Of a stretch of 64,000 nucleotides of DNA, positions 41,979 to 50,735 are shown piece after piece (position 1 is the stretch's first letter; each line of letters starts with the position of its first letter). A program made the position numbers and the translations under genes. Source of the DNA: Candidatus Flexicrinis affinis (lineage in GTDB: Bacteria; Chloroflexota; Anaerolineae; Aggregatilineales; Phototrophicaceae); the NCBI GenBank assembly GCA_016716525.1, contig JADJWE010000004.1:496001-560000 (forward strand), given 5' to 3'. The notes under the pieces are model-generated. The model saw nothing but the letters and a program-made list of their open reading frames with translations. It was not told the DNA's origin and searched no databases.

Positions 41979-43310
41979 ATGGCTGAACAGACTCACCCGC
42001 AGTTCATCGATGAAACAGGCACAACCTCGACGCCGACCCCGGTGCGCAAGCCGCGCAGCACGGCCGCTGCGCCGGCGTTCGACGCGCGCCCGCGCACGAT
42101 GTCGCGCCAGAACGAGCGCACGCAGACCTTTTTGCAGACGCTCGACAAACCGTTGATGGCGATTTCCGGCTTGCTGTTGGCGATCGGCCTGATGATGGTA
42201 TACAGCACGACCTTCGACTGGTCGTACAGCGAGTGGGGCAACCCGGCGCAGAAGGCGCTCGAACAAGCACGGAACATCGGAATCGGGCTGATCGGGCTTA
42301 GCTTCGTGCTGGTCTTCGACTATCGGCGCATACGCCGGCTGTCGGTCGTGATTCTGCTTGGCACGGTCGCCGCGTTGATCGCCGTGCTGCTGTTCGGTGA
42401 CGACGTCTTCAACGCGCGCCGTTCACTGATCGGCGGCAGCTTGCAACCGGGCGAGCTGGCCGAGCTGGCGATGATCATTTACATGGCGGCGTGGCTAAGC
42501 AGTAAGAACACCCGCGTGCGAAGCCTGACTTACGGCCTACTGCCGTTCGCCGTGCTGCTGGGCATTATCAGCGGTCTCGTCATTTTGCAGCCCGACATTT
42601 CGACCGCCGTCATTATCATCGGCGTCAGCGGCTTAATGTTCTTCCTCGCCGGCGCCGACCTGATCCAGATCGGGGTGATCGCCGGCATCGCCGGCATCAT
42701 TGGTCTCGGGGTTGTCTTTGGTGGTGGGCTTAGCTACGCCGAAGGCCGCGTGACCGTCTTCTTCGAATCGATCGGCGACATTACCCGCGCCGACTATCAG
42801 GTGTTTCAGGCGTACGTAGCCTTTGCCAACGGCGGCTGGACAGGCGTGGGGCTCGGCCTCAGCCAACAGAAGTTCAACAACGCGCTCCCCGCCCCGCATA
42901 CCGACTCGATCTTCGCCATTATCGGGGAGGAGTTTGGCATCCTCGGCGCGGCGTTCGTCGTTCTCCTCTATGCGATCTTTGTCGCGCGTGGCCTGACCAT
43001 TGCGCGACGATCGACCGACCCGTTCGGCGCGCTGCTGGCGGCAGGCATCACACTGTGGATCATCTCCAAGGCGCTGCTCAACATCGCGGTGATGCTCGCG
43101 CTCGTGCCGCCGACGGGGATCGCGCTGCCGTTTATCAGCTTCGGCGGGTCGTCGATGGTGACGGTGTTGGTCGGCGTCGGGTTGATATTGAGTGTGCAGC
43201 GTGCGAACAACGTGCGCGAATTTGCCGCGGAACGAAGGGGGCAACGTGCGTCTGCTGATCGCAGCCGGGGGAACGGGCGGACACGTCTATCCAGCACTGG
43301 CGGTCGCTGA
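41979..43310 (+). CDS. ftsW: SEDS-family FtsW-like peptidoglycan polymerase
   Basis: A 443-residue, ten-helix SEDS protein with a long cytoplasmic N-tail (about 55 residues). GLMMVYSTTFDWSYSEWGNP, IGGSLQPGELAELAMIIYMA, GLVILQPDISTAVIIIGVSG, LPAPHTDSIFAIIGEEFGIL and LPFISFGGSSMVTVLVGVGL are the family blocks. SEDS proteins polymerise lipid II with a class B PBP. Being next to murG and murC argues for FtsW rather than RodA. Its 3' end overlaps murG by 65 nt. Confidence 0.92.
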   Translation: MAEQTHPQFIDETGTTSTPTPVRKPRSTAAAPAFDARPRTMSRQNERTQTFLQTLDKPLMAISGLLLAIGLMMVYSTTFDWSYSEWGNPAQKALEQARNIGIGLIGLSFVLVFDYRRIRRLSVVILLGTVAALIAVLLFGDDVFNARRSLIGGSLQPGELAELAMIIYMAAWLSSKNTRVRSLTYGLLPFAVLLGIISGLVILQPDISTAVIIIGVSGLMFFLAGADLIQIGVIAGIAGIIGLGVVFGGGLSYAEGRVTVFFESIGDITRADYQVFQAYVAFANGGWTGVGLGLSQQKFNNALPAPHTDSIFAIIGEEFGILGAAFVVLLYAIFVARGLTIARRSTDPFGALLAAGITLWIISKALLNIAVMLALVPPTGIALPFISFGGSSMVTVLVGVGLILSVQRANNVREFAAERRGQRASADRSRGNGRTRLSSTGGR

Positions 43311-44337
43311 GCGCCTGCTGCATATCACGACCGACTCGACGATCGCGTTTGTCGGCACGGTCGGCGGATTCGAGCGCCCGCTGTTGGACAAATCGAACGT
43401 CCCGCTGGACTCGATTGACGAAGTACAGGCCGGGCCGCTCCACGGCGTCAATCCGCTGAAGGTCGTCACGAGCATCTTCAAGACGCTGGTTGGGATCGTT
43501 CAGTCGTGGCGCGTGCTCGGCAAGCGTAAGCCCGCTGTCGTGCTGATGACCGGCGGATGGGTCGGGCTGCCGGTAGCGATTGCCGCGTGGCTGCGCCGTA
43601 TTCCGATCGTCATCTATTTGCCGGACATCGAACCGGCGCTGTCGATCAAGGTGCTGCGGCCGTTCGCCAAGCACATCGCCGTAACGAACGAGGCATCCGC
43701 GCAGTACGTGCCCGCATCCAAGATGGTCGTGACCGGCTACCCGCTGCGACAGTCGGTGGCGGCGGCGCAGCGTCGCCAAGCTATCGAGCATTTCGGCCTC
43801 GATCCGTCAAAGAAGACTCTGCTCGTATTTGGTGGAAGCCGCGGCGCGCGTAGCATCAACATCGGGCTGATCGACGCGCTGCCGGACCTGCTGGCCAAAG
43901 GCGACATGCAGATCATCCATGTCACGGGCGAACTGGACGCCGAACGCGCAGAGGCGGCGCGCGGCACGCCGGGGTATCATCCTTACGCGTATCTTCACGA
44001 CGACATGGGGCTGGCGATGGCCGCGGCCGATCTGTGCGTATGCCGCAGCGGGGCAAGCACGCTGGGCGAACTCCCGTATTTCGGGCTGCCTGCGCTGCTG
44101 GTACCGTACCCGCATGCGTGGCGCTATCAGAAGGTCAACGCCGACTACCTCGCGCAGCGCGGCGCGGCGCAAATTCTGCCGGACGAATCGCTGGGCGACT
44201 TGGCGACGGCTGTGCGCGCTCTGCTCGACGCTCCCGGCAAGCTGGCCAACATGCGTGCGGCGGCGCTCGCCTTGCGTCAAGACGACGCGGCGGGGGCCAT
44301 CGCCGAGCTTCTGCTGAAGGCGGGTGCGCCGCGATGA
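43246..44337 (+). CDS. murG: MurG, UDP-GlcNAc:lipid I transferase
   Basis: A 363-residue GT28 enzyme that makes lipid II at the inner membrane face. N-terminal AAGGTGGHVYPALAVAERLL, then VLMTGGWVGLPVAIAAW, LVFGGSRGARSINIGL, LCVCRSGASTLGELPYFGLP and LVPYPHAWRYQKVNADYL match the fold. The usual H-E-Q-N segment after the first half is replaced by IYLPDIEPALSIK. GTG 43246 lies inside ftsW and has AAGGGGG upstream, so the two genes are translationally coupled. Confidence 0.9.
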   Translation: MRLLIAAGGTGGHVYPALAVAERLLHITTDSTIAFVGTVGGFERPLLDKSNVPLDSIDEVQAGPLHGVNPLKVVTSIFKTLVGIVQSWRVLGKRKPAVVLMTGGWVGLPVAIAAWLRRIPIVIYLPDIEPALSIKVLRPFAKHIAVTNEASAQYVPASKMVVTGYPLRQSVAAAQRRQAIEHFGLDPSKKTLLVFGGSRGARSINIGLIDALPDLLAKGDMQIIHVTGELDAERAEAARGTPGYHPYAYLHDDMGLAMAAADLCVCRSGASTLGELPYFGLPALLVPYPHAWRYQKVNADYLAQRGAAQILPDESLGDLATAVRALLDAPGKLANMRAAALALRQDDAAGAIAELLLKAGAPR

Positions 44338-44380
44338 CCCCCGGGCTGGCCGATGCGTGCCGTGCGGCAGGCGGTGCCGC

Positions 44381-44938
44381 ATGATGCAGCTTCACGTCCT
44401 GCTGTTTATCCTGATCGCGATTTTCGCCGTGATCGGGTTTCAGCGCGGCTTCAACAAAGAGGTTATCTCGCTGGCCGGCATCGTGCTGGCGCTGTTCACG
44501 CTGCACAGCTTCGACGGCCTGCTGCGGCTGACTCTACTGGCCAATACGCCGCCCACGACGCGTTTCATCGTACAGGCGATCGTGTTCTGCGTGATCGTGT
44601 TTTTCGGCTACCAAACCCGCGCGTTGATCGGGCGCGACGTCAAGCAGGCCCAGCAGACCGGTCCGCCGGAGGGCCGCGACGAACTGCAGACACGCATCCT
44701 CGGCCTGCTCATGGGCATCCTCAACGGGTACCTCGTGTGGGGGACGTTGTGGTATCTTATGGTGATCAACGATTACCCGCTCAGCCCGTTCATACGGCCA
44801 CCGGTGGCGGGCTCGGATGCCGCAAATCTCGTGCAGTGGCTTCCGCTGTATGTGTTGGCTGGCGGCCCGGGCGGGCTTGATCCGCTGTTGTCGGGCATGG
44901 TGATCGTCGCGTTCCTGATCGTATTGATCCTGATCTGA
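44381..44938 (+). CDS. CvpA-like membrane protein, first of a tandem pair
   Basis: A 185-residue protein with four to five helices. LLFILIAIFAVIGFQRGFNK is the CvpA-like start, with a glycine and arginine after helix 1. The signature near the third helix is LLMGILNGYLVWGTLWYLMV, followed by INDYPLSPFIRPP. The next gene keeps the same INxYPLSPFI motif. Since the pair sits between murG and murC, a role in envelope or division is likely; the biochemical function is unknown. Confidence 0.75.
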   Translation: MMQLHVLLFILIAIFAVIGFQRGFNKEVISLAGIVLALFTLHSFDGLLRLTLLANTPPTTRFIVQAIVFCVIVFFGYQTRALIGRDVKQAQQTGPPEGRDELQTRILGLLMGILNGYLVWGTLWYLMVINDYPLSPFIRPPVAGSDAANLVQWLPLYVLAGGPGGLDPLLSGMVIVAFLIVLILI

Positions 44939-44977
44939 GCCGCGGCGGGCCGCGCGGTCTGCCGGACGAGGTGTAGT

Positions 44978-45526
44978 GTGATTGAACTGTCTTCGCTGAT
45001 GTGGCTGACCGCGCTGATGACCGCCATCGCGGGGTATCTGCGTGGGTGGCGGCGCGAGACGCCGGTGCTGGTTGCCGCCTTGTTCGGCGCGTACTTGCTG
45101 ATTCAAGCCGACGTGCTGCTGCGCAGCATTCCGTTTCTCACCGGCGCGGGCCGCGAACTCACGTTTATCGTGCAGATCGTCATCTTTGGCTTGATCGTCT
45201 ACCTTGGCTACGGCTTCCGCACCGCGGCCTATTATCAACGCGGACGGCGCGTCGTATTCAAGCTCAACTCTGCCGCAAGCTGGTTGGGCTTGCTGTTCGG
45301 CGGCATCAACGGCTGGCTGATCGCCGGGACGGCGTGGTTCCTCATGGATATCAACGAGTATCCGCTGTCGCCGTTCATCATCGCGCCGTCGGCCAGTTCG
45401 CCTACCGCGCTTGCGCTCGGGATGAACCCGGTCGTACTGTTGACCGGCGGGCTAGGGGGCGGCGCGCCGACCTTCCTGCTGATCGCCGCGCTCGCCGCAC
45501 TGGTGCTGGCAGCCACCTCCGCCTAA
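44978..45526 (+). CDS. CvpA-like membrane protein, second of a tandem pair
   Basis: A 182-residue paralogue of the previous protein. LMWLTALMTAIAGYLRGWRR corresponds to the first helix, and LLFGGINGWLIAGTAWFLMD, then INEYPLSPFIIAP, to the shared motif. The tail differs and is hydrophobic. GTG 44978 has GAGG upstream. murC starts 10 nt after the stop, so the operon continues. Confidence 0.75.
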   Translation: MIELSSLMWLTALMTAIAGYLRGWRRETPVLVAALFGAYLLIQADVLLRSIPFLTGAGRELTFIVQIVIFGLIVYLGYGFRTAAYYQRGRRVVFKLNSAASWLGLLFGGINGWLIAGTAWFLMDINEYPLSPFIIAPSASSPTALALGMNPVVLLTGGLGGGAPTFLLIAALAALVLAATSA

Positions 45527-45536
45527 GTCACACACC

Positions 45537-46910
45537 ATGAACCTCACACCCGATCTGCGCCTGCATATCGTCGGCATCGGCGGCACGGGCATGTCCGCGA
45601 TTGCGCGCGTGCTGCTCGAACGCGGCTACACGCTGACCGGCAGCGACCGGTCGCCCGGCCCGCTGGCCGATGCCCTCGCCCGTGACGGTGTGAAGGTCAC
45701 CATCGGCCACGACGCGGCCAACATCGCTGGTGCCGACGCGCTGCTCATCACCTCCGCCGCACGTGACAACCCCGAGGTCGAGGCGGCGCTCAGGGCCGGC
45801 ATTCCGGTCTACAAGCGCCGCGACTTCCTGCCCGCCCTGCTCGATGGACTGGACGTGCTTGCCATCGCCGGCACCCACGGCAAGACGACCTCCACCGCCA
45901 TGACCACGCATATCCTGCGCGAGGCAGGGCTGGAGCCCGGTTACATTGTCGGCTCGGTGATGGCCAACACCGGCACCAACGCCGCCGTGGGGGCAGGGCA
46001 GCACTTCGTGATCGAGGCCGACGAATACGACCACATGTACCACGGGCTTTCGCCGGCCGTCGCCGTCATCACCTCCGCCGAATGGGATCACCCCGACTTC
46101 TTCCCCACCGAGGCGGACATGACGGCCTCATTCGCGACCTTCATCGGCAAGATCGCGCCGAACGGCATTCTCGTCGTCAACGGCGACGATCCACGCACGC
46201 TGGCACTCGCGGCGCATCACACCGGACGCACGTTCACCTACGGCCTCAACGCGGACAACCACGTCCGCATCTCCGAGCCAACCATCGGTGCCGACGCCAT
46301 GATGGCCTTTGATATCACGTCGCAGGCGGGTTGGAGCGCACACCTTCGCCTCGCCCAATGGGGCAAACATAACGCCGCCAACGCCACCGCCGCGCTGCTG
46401 GCCGCGCATTACGGTGCGGACATATCGCCGCAGATCGCCTCACGCGCGCTCGAGTCGTTCCAGAGCACTGGCCGGCGCTTCGAAGTGCGCGGCGAGGCCG
46501 GCGGCTTGACCGTGATTGACGACTACGCGCATCACCCCACGGCCATCCGCGTGACGCTCGAAGCGGCGCGCATGCGCTATCCGGGGCGACGTGTCTGGGC
46601 CGTCTGGCAGCCACATACCTTCAGCCGCACCGCCGCGCTGCTGGACGACTATGCGCGTGCCTTCTCCGACGCCGACGAAGTCCTCGTAACCGACATCTAC
46701 GCCGCGCGCGAGGCCGCCGTCTCCGGTGTCGACGGACAATCCGCTGCCGCCGCGATCGGCGCACACCATCCGAACACGCGCCACAGCGGCTCGATCGACG
46801 ACACCGCCGATCTGCTTATCGAACAGACCCGCCCCGGCGACGTCGTGATCCTTATGAGTGCCGGCGACGCCCCCCGCATCGGCGAACTGCTGCTGTCTGC
46901 ACGTAGGTAG
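45537..46910 (+). CDS. murC: UDP-N-acetylmuramate-L-alanine ligase
   Basis: A 457-residue Mur ligase. IVGIGGTGMSAIARVLLERG is the N-terminal Rossmann, AIAGTHGKTTSTAM (about 112-125) the ATP loop, IEADEYDHMYHGLSP the metal site, SAEWDHPDFF the MurC-type block, QWGKHNAANATAALLA the central motif, and DDYAHHPTAIRVTLEAAR the C-terminal signature. It adds L-alanine to UDP-MurNAc. It is the last gene of the envelope operon; murB, ftsQ, ftsA and ftsZ do not follow. Confidence 0.96.
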   Translation: MNLTPDLRLHIVGIGGTGMSAIARVLLERGYTLTGSDRSPGPLADALARDGVKVTIGHDAANIAGADALLITSAARDNPEVEAALRAGIPVYKRRDFLPALLDGLDVLAIAGTHGKTTSTAMTTHILREAGLEPGYIVGSVMANTGTNAAVGAGQHFVIEADEYDHMYHGLSPAVAVITSAEWDHPDFFPTEADMTASFATFIGKIAPNGILVVNGDDPRTLALAAHHTGRTFTYGLNADNHVRISEPTIGADAMMAFDITSQAGWSAHLRLAQWGKHNAANATAALLAAHYGADISPQIASRALESFQSTGRRFEVRGEAGGLTVIDDYAHHPTAIRVTLEAARMRYPGRRVWAVWQPHTFSRTAALLDDYARAFSDADEVLVTDIYAAREAAVSGVDGQSAAAAIGAHHPNTRHSGSIDDTADLLIEQTRPGDVVILMSAGDAPRIGELLLSARR

Positions 46911-46927
46911 GGAAGAGAAGGGATTCT

Positions 46928-47182
46928 CCAAAGGGCTTACGCCCCCTCTGGACTCCCTTATCTGCGATTGCATCACGCGAGCGCGATGCAATCGCGGCCA
47001 AGGCAGCACAGAAATGCGATACCTTGCTGTGTTTGAGCGCCGTGTCGGGATTTGCGTCTGCGTCTCAGGGGAATGCGCTTGCTGCCCGCTCATCTGCGAT
47101 TTCGAACGGTCCGCCGTTCGAAATCGCAAGTTGCGGGGTGCAGGGGGATGATCCCCCTGCCGGGGTACGGGGCAGCGCCCCG
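46928..47182 (+). repeat. Composite multi-hairpin repeat, copy 3 (two cores)
   Basis: CCAAAGGGC-TTAC-GCCCCCTCTGG opens the element, then ACTCCCTTATCT and a first 32-nt core at 46964-46995 (two mismatches). About 100 nt of less structured sequence lead to CATCT and a second 32-nt core at 47096-47127 (13-bp arms, GCGATTTCGAACG). A 19-nt hairpin follows (47141-47159, CAGGGGGA arms), then CGGGGC-AGC-GCCCCG (47168-47182). This fills most of the 349-base gap after murC. Confidence 0.85.
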
Positions 47183-47259
47183 GACGAGAATCAAAACAGC
47201 ACGGGGATCCGTGCTGCGCGATGCCGCATTTGGGCAGGTTGTTCAGCGAGTCTTGTGCA

Positions 47260-47799
47260 TTACTTATAACGGTCGGGCATCGGCTCTTCGTCGACATGGA
47301 CGACCTCGAAGCCACGCGCCATGTAGTTCTTCAGCGCCTGCGGGCCGTCGAGGTTGCAGGTGTGCACCCACACGCGGTTGGCACCCTTCTCCCACGCCTT
47401 CTTCACGCCGTAGCTGAGCAGGTGCTTGCCGAGCCCGCGGCCGAAGAACGCCTCGCGCAGGCCAAAGTACGCGACCTCGGTGCTGCCGTCGTGCTGATCG
47501 GCCAATTCGACGTACCCAGCGATCTCGCCGTCGACGTACAGGACGTTGACTTCCGCCTTGTCGAGCGCCACCGCGAGTTCTTCGTCGCTCATAATCAGGC
47601 GATCGCGCCAATTCCACTGCTCGCCCACCGAGCGGTACAGCGCGCGGTAGAAATCCACATCCACCGACGTCAGCACGCGCACTTCCACGCCCGGAGTCTC
47701 AGCGAAGCCGGCGCGGAGCTGCTCCGGCGACTTCATCTCGAGGTGCGTGGTGACCAAACGGTCGGGCGTGCTGCGGGGTTGTGGTTGAAGGGCGTACAA
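47260..47799 (-). CDS. GNAT-family N-acetyltransferase
   Basis: A 179-residue protein. VRVLTSVDVDFYRALYRSVG and VNVLYVDGEIAGYVELADQH lead into FGLREAFFGRGLGKHLLSYG, the acetyl-CoA loop. VWVHTCNLDGPQALKNYMAR, then GFEVV, is the usual final motif. The acceptor is unknown. TTG 47799 has AGGAG eight bases upstream. Confidence 0.9.
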   Translation of the reverse strand: MYALQPQPRSTPDRLVTTHLEMKSPEQLRAGFAETPGVEVRVLTSVDVDFYRALYRSVGEQWNWRDRLIMSDEELAVALDKAEVNVLYVDGEIAGYVELADQHDGSTEVAYFGLREAFFGRGLGKHLLSYGVKKAWEKGANRVWVHTCNLDGPQALKNYMARGFEVVHVDEEPMPDRYK

Positions 47800-48114
47800 T
47801 GCACGTTCTCCTGCCTACGTATACAAGTGTATGACAGGGCGGAACGGGGTTCATCAGGGCGGAGCGCCAAAGTCACGGGACGTTTTTTGTGGAAAGTAGA
47901 CAAAAGGCGAGCGCAATCTCACGGGTTGGCGGTGGGTACGGGCGCGCAGCGGCGAGTCATGACAACCGTCATCCCCACGCCATACCGACGGCAATGGTCG
48001 ACGATCGGAATACGGCGTTACGCTACAGATGAACCGCCCGCTCATCCTCCACCCTCCTCACACGGGCCGGTTGTAAGATCTCATCGGACCAGACCTCACG
48101 GGCAGGTATCCACG
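47800..48114. other. Divergent intergenic region, no gene seen
   Basis: It separates the GNAT gene (minus) from the WD40-like gene (plus). The only marked item is the small palindrome ATACA-AG-TGTAT at 47821-47832, 21 nt from the GNAT start. I find no convincing promoter pair or RNA. Confidence 0.5.
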
Positions 48115-49146
48115 ATGACGAGGATTGTTCGCGCTGCCGGGCCACTACTGTTGGCGGTGCTGTTGGCCATCAGCGGGTTGACGACGTTCACGTATTCGCA
48201 AGCCCCGCAGACGCCTACCCCCTCCACCGCGCCGCCAGTCACGCCTGCCGCTATCGTCGGCAATGTCATTGGAGGAAGCTGGAATCCTGCGGGTACGCTG
48301 CTGGCCGCGTGGCGAACTGACGGGTCGCTCACGATTGAAGATCGCGGCGGTGTGGTTAGGGTTCATCTGGATCATGAAAACCCCATCAGGTCATTCTCGT
48401 GGAGTTCAGCGGATGCCAATGTGTTTGTCTACATTCCGATATATGGCAGTGCTCACGTTGTGAAAGTCACAGAGTTGGGTTACGAGGTCATTGGCCAGTA
48501 TTCGATGGCTGGTGGAAGATTGCGGGAGGCCCAAATAGATGCTGTCGGAGTCCGTCTAGCTGTTATCAACTCGGCCGAGTACGAATATCCGAAGGAAAGC
48601 CGGCTCGAAGTAGTTGACGTTGCAAGTGGACAGCTTGTATTCGACTACGGGTCCGATTATATGTCGTTCATAGACATAGCGTGGGACCCGACTGGACAAA
48701 GCAGACTTATCCTCTCGGAAGTCGATGAGTTGGCGACTACATTGAGGATGTTTGACGTCACATCACAGACCGAGATCTGGAGTCATGAAATCCCTGAAGG
48801 AGGGCCGGCGACCGTTGTATGGAGTCCGGACGGGACGACGTTCGTCAGCGTATCGACGGCCGCACCGCACGCCGTTGTCGCTCTCCATAACGCGTCGAGC
48901 GGTGTGATACTTCGTATTCTTGAAAGCAACCTGGACTCAATGCTCTATGAACCGTATTGGGCACCGAATCCGAATCTCATTCTGAGCGGTTCGAACGTCA
49001 CGCTGAACGATGTCGTCTACGAGGTTTGGGATCAGGACGTCCAACAGATCGTTGACGTTGTCCCGCAGTCGTCGTGCAGCATCTCGTCATGGCCGTGTAC
49101 GATGCCAACTGCTACCGCAACACCCGCCGCGGGAGATGGCGGGTAA
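48115..49146 (+). CDS. Secreted WD40/TolB-like beta-propeller protein
   Basis: A 343-residue protein with a signal peptide (MTRIVRAAGPLLLAVLLAIS) and a T/P-rich stretch (TPTPSTAPPVTPAA). Repeated blades follow (GGSWNPAGTLLAAWRTDGSL, IRSFSWSSADANVFVYIP, DIAWDPTGQSRLILSEV, TVVWSPDGTTFVSVST). The C-terminus has two cysteines and a TPAAG tail. Compared with its neighbours the gene is richer in A/T and uses AGA, ATA and CTA codons, which may mean recent acquisition. ATG 48115 has only a weak ribosome site. Confidence 0.8.
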   Translation: MTRIVRAAGPLLLAVLLAISGLTTFTYSQAPQTPTPSTAPPVTPAAIVGNVIGGSWNPAGTLLAAWRTDGSLTIEDRGGVVRVHLDHENPIRSFSWSSADANVFVYIPIYGSAHVVKVTELGYEVIGQYSMAGGRLREAQIDAVGVRLAVINSAEYEYPKESRLEVVDVASGQLVFDYGSDYMSFIDIAWDPTGQSRLILSEVDELATTLRMFDVTSQTEIWSHEIPEGGPATVVWSPDGTTFVSVSTAAPHAVVALHNASSGVILRILESNLDSMLYEPYWAPNPNLILSGSNVTLNDVVYEVWDQDVQQIVDVVPQSSCSISSWPCTMPTATATPAAGDGG

Positions 49147-49149
49147 TCC

Positions 49150-49217
49150 GTAGGGGCGACTCATGAGCCCCTACGTACCACACCACCGTCTATGTGTCCT
49201 CTGAGCCTCTGCGGTTC
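49150..49217. repeat. GTAGGG-framed palindrome and GGACGCAGA-type repeat
   Basis: Positions 49150-49174 are a shortened copy of the GCGACTCATGAG-type palindrome with GTAGGG and CTAC at its ends. Positions 49193-49217 are an inverted, diverged copy of the repeat at 2367-2394. Confidence 0.65.
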
Positions 49218-49235
49218 CTCTGTCTCGTGCCGCCG

Positions 49236-50414
49236 CTAAACCGCTTCAAGCGCCTTGGCGAAGTTCGGCAGCGCGCGCTCGATCATGCCCTCGTTGGCCG
49301 TCAGCGACAGCCGGAAGTACCCCGGCATCTCCACCACCGTACCCGGCAGCGCGAGGATGTCATGCTCGGCCAGCACGCTCACGAAGCGCCAGTCGTCCGG
49401 GATCGGCGAGCGCGGCAGCAGATAGAACGTGCCTTCCGGCGCGTGCAGGGTATAGCCCATCGCGGTCAGCTCGCGCACCATCCAATCGCGCTTGTGCTGA
49501 AGCCGCTCCATGTCGATTGACAGCTTTTCGAGGTCGCCTAGTGCGTGTTGGAGCAGCGCGTTCGGAAACGTATAGCCGGTAGCGACCTGCGAGATCAGCA
49601 CCGCTTGACCGACCGCGTACCGCTGCTCCATCGCCTCCGGCAGCGCGATGTAGCCGATGCGCTGGCCGGGCGTGAGCAGTGTCTTGCCGTAGGTGTAGAT
49701 CAACAGCGTGTTCGGATACACCGCTGCCGGGCTGACGAACGTCCGCCCATCGTAGACGATCCGGCTGTACGACTCGTCGGAGATCAGGTAGATCGTCCGG
49801 CCGTGTCTGGCGCTGGCAGCGGACAGGATCGTGGCGAGTTCGCGCAGGGTCGACTCCGGGTACATCTTGCCAGTCGGGTTGTTGGGCGAGTTCACGATGA
49901 TCGCGCGCGTCTTGGGCGTGATGGCCGCGGCGATTGCGTCGAGGTCGAGGTCGAACGTGTGCGGGTCGATGTTGACGCGCACCGCCGTCCCGCCCGCCAC
50001 ATTGATCTGCATCTCGTAGAAGAACCACGGCGGGATGATCATTATTACCTCGTCGCCGGGGTCGACCACCGACAGCAGCGCGACCTGCAATGCGGCGAAC
50101 GCGCCGGTCGTCATTGACACGTTCTCGGGCCGGACGGTCAGACCCTTCCACTGCCGCAGCGACTCCGCGACGACGTACTGCGCCTCCGGTTCGCTGGTTT
50201 TGTAGGCGAACCAGTCCTTGTTCTTCGGCGCGAGGTGCGATTGCAGCGCGGCAGTGTACTCCTCGAGCGGCATGTCATGTGGATTGCCGACTGCAAAGTC
50301 CGAGATGCCGGGCTTCTCTGCCAGCTTCTGGTATGGCGACTCGAACATGAACTTCATAAATGGCTGCATCGCGCCGGCAAGGCTGGCGATGCGGCTGGCA
50401 ACAGGCGATGTCAT
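49236..50414 (-). CDS. PLP-dependent class I/II aminotransferase
   Basis: A 392-residue fold-type I enzyme. VSMTTGAFAALQVALLSVVD and VNSPNNPTGKMYPESTLREL (the NPTG motif) are followed by YLISDESYSRIVYDG, with the Asp that contacts the pyridine nitrogen, and YGKTLLTPGQRIGYIAL, with the Schiff-base lysine. The likely substrate is an amino acid such as aspartate or an aromatic one; I cannot tell which. ATG 50414 has GGAGGGAG upstream; a longer frame to 50504 is less likely. Confidence 0.92.
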   Translation of the reverse strand: MTSPVASRIASLAGAMQPFMKFMFESPYQKLAEKPGISDFAVGNPHDMPLEEYTAALQSHLAPKNKDWFAYKTSEPEAQYVVAESLRQWKGLTVRPENVSMTTGAFAALQVALLSVVDPGDEVIMIIPPWFFYEMQINVAGGTAVRVNIDPHTFDLDLDAIAAAITPKTRAIIVNSPNNPTGKMYPESTLRELATILSAASARHGRTIYLISDESYSRIVYDGRTFVSPAAVYPNTLLIYTYGKTLLTPGQRIGYIALPEAMEQRYAVGQAVLISQVATGYTFPNALLQHALGDLEKLSIDMERLQHKRDWMVRELTAMGYTLHAPEGTFYLLPRSPIPDDWRFVSVLAEHDILALPGTVVEMPGYFRLSLTANEGMIERALPNFAKALEAV

Positions 50415-50517
50415 TATGATGTCTCCCTCCCGACCGATCCCTGGGCCGGTCGTGTCTGGTGCCATTGTAGACCGATTACGGGTTTGTCGCGCCACATTGA
50501 CCATACACCTCCGTTGC

Positions 50518-50545
50518 GTAGGGGCGACTCATGAGTCGCCCCTAC
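50518..50545. repeat. Perfect 28-nt palindrome of the GTAGGG family
   Basis: Both ends carry GTAGGG/CCCTAC, so this copy is fully symmetric: 14-nt arms, the left one GTAGGGGCGACTCA. It lies upstream of the aminotransferase gene. The rest of the gap to the tmRNA promoter shows nothing further. Confidence 0.85.
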
Positions 50546-50684
50546 CGACACCACCGACTATCAACAAGCCCGCTGTGATCTCTCCGTACTCGGTATGCTC
50601 TGTGTCCGCTTTTCCCTTTCCTCAGCACGCATCACTCCGTACTCATCCCTCCTCTTACCCCGCCAGTCCCCCAATCTCCGGCGC

Positions 50685-50713
50685 TTTACGCGGGGACCGT
50701 TCGGTGCTATCAT
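50685..50713 (+). promoter_or_regulatory. Promoter of the tmRNA gene
   Basis: TTTACG (50685-50690), a 17-bp spacer and TATCAT (50708-50713). The start near 50720 leaves a short 5' leader for RNase P to remove. Confidence 0.55.
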
Positions 50714-50735
50714 CTTGACTGCAAGACCAACTCCC

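Noticed and set aside
46996..47095. A third 32-nt core between the two cores of composite repeat copy 3
   Set aside because: The stretch contains GCG-rich pieces, but no pair of arms gives a 32-nt palindrome; it is at most a decayed copy.
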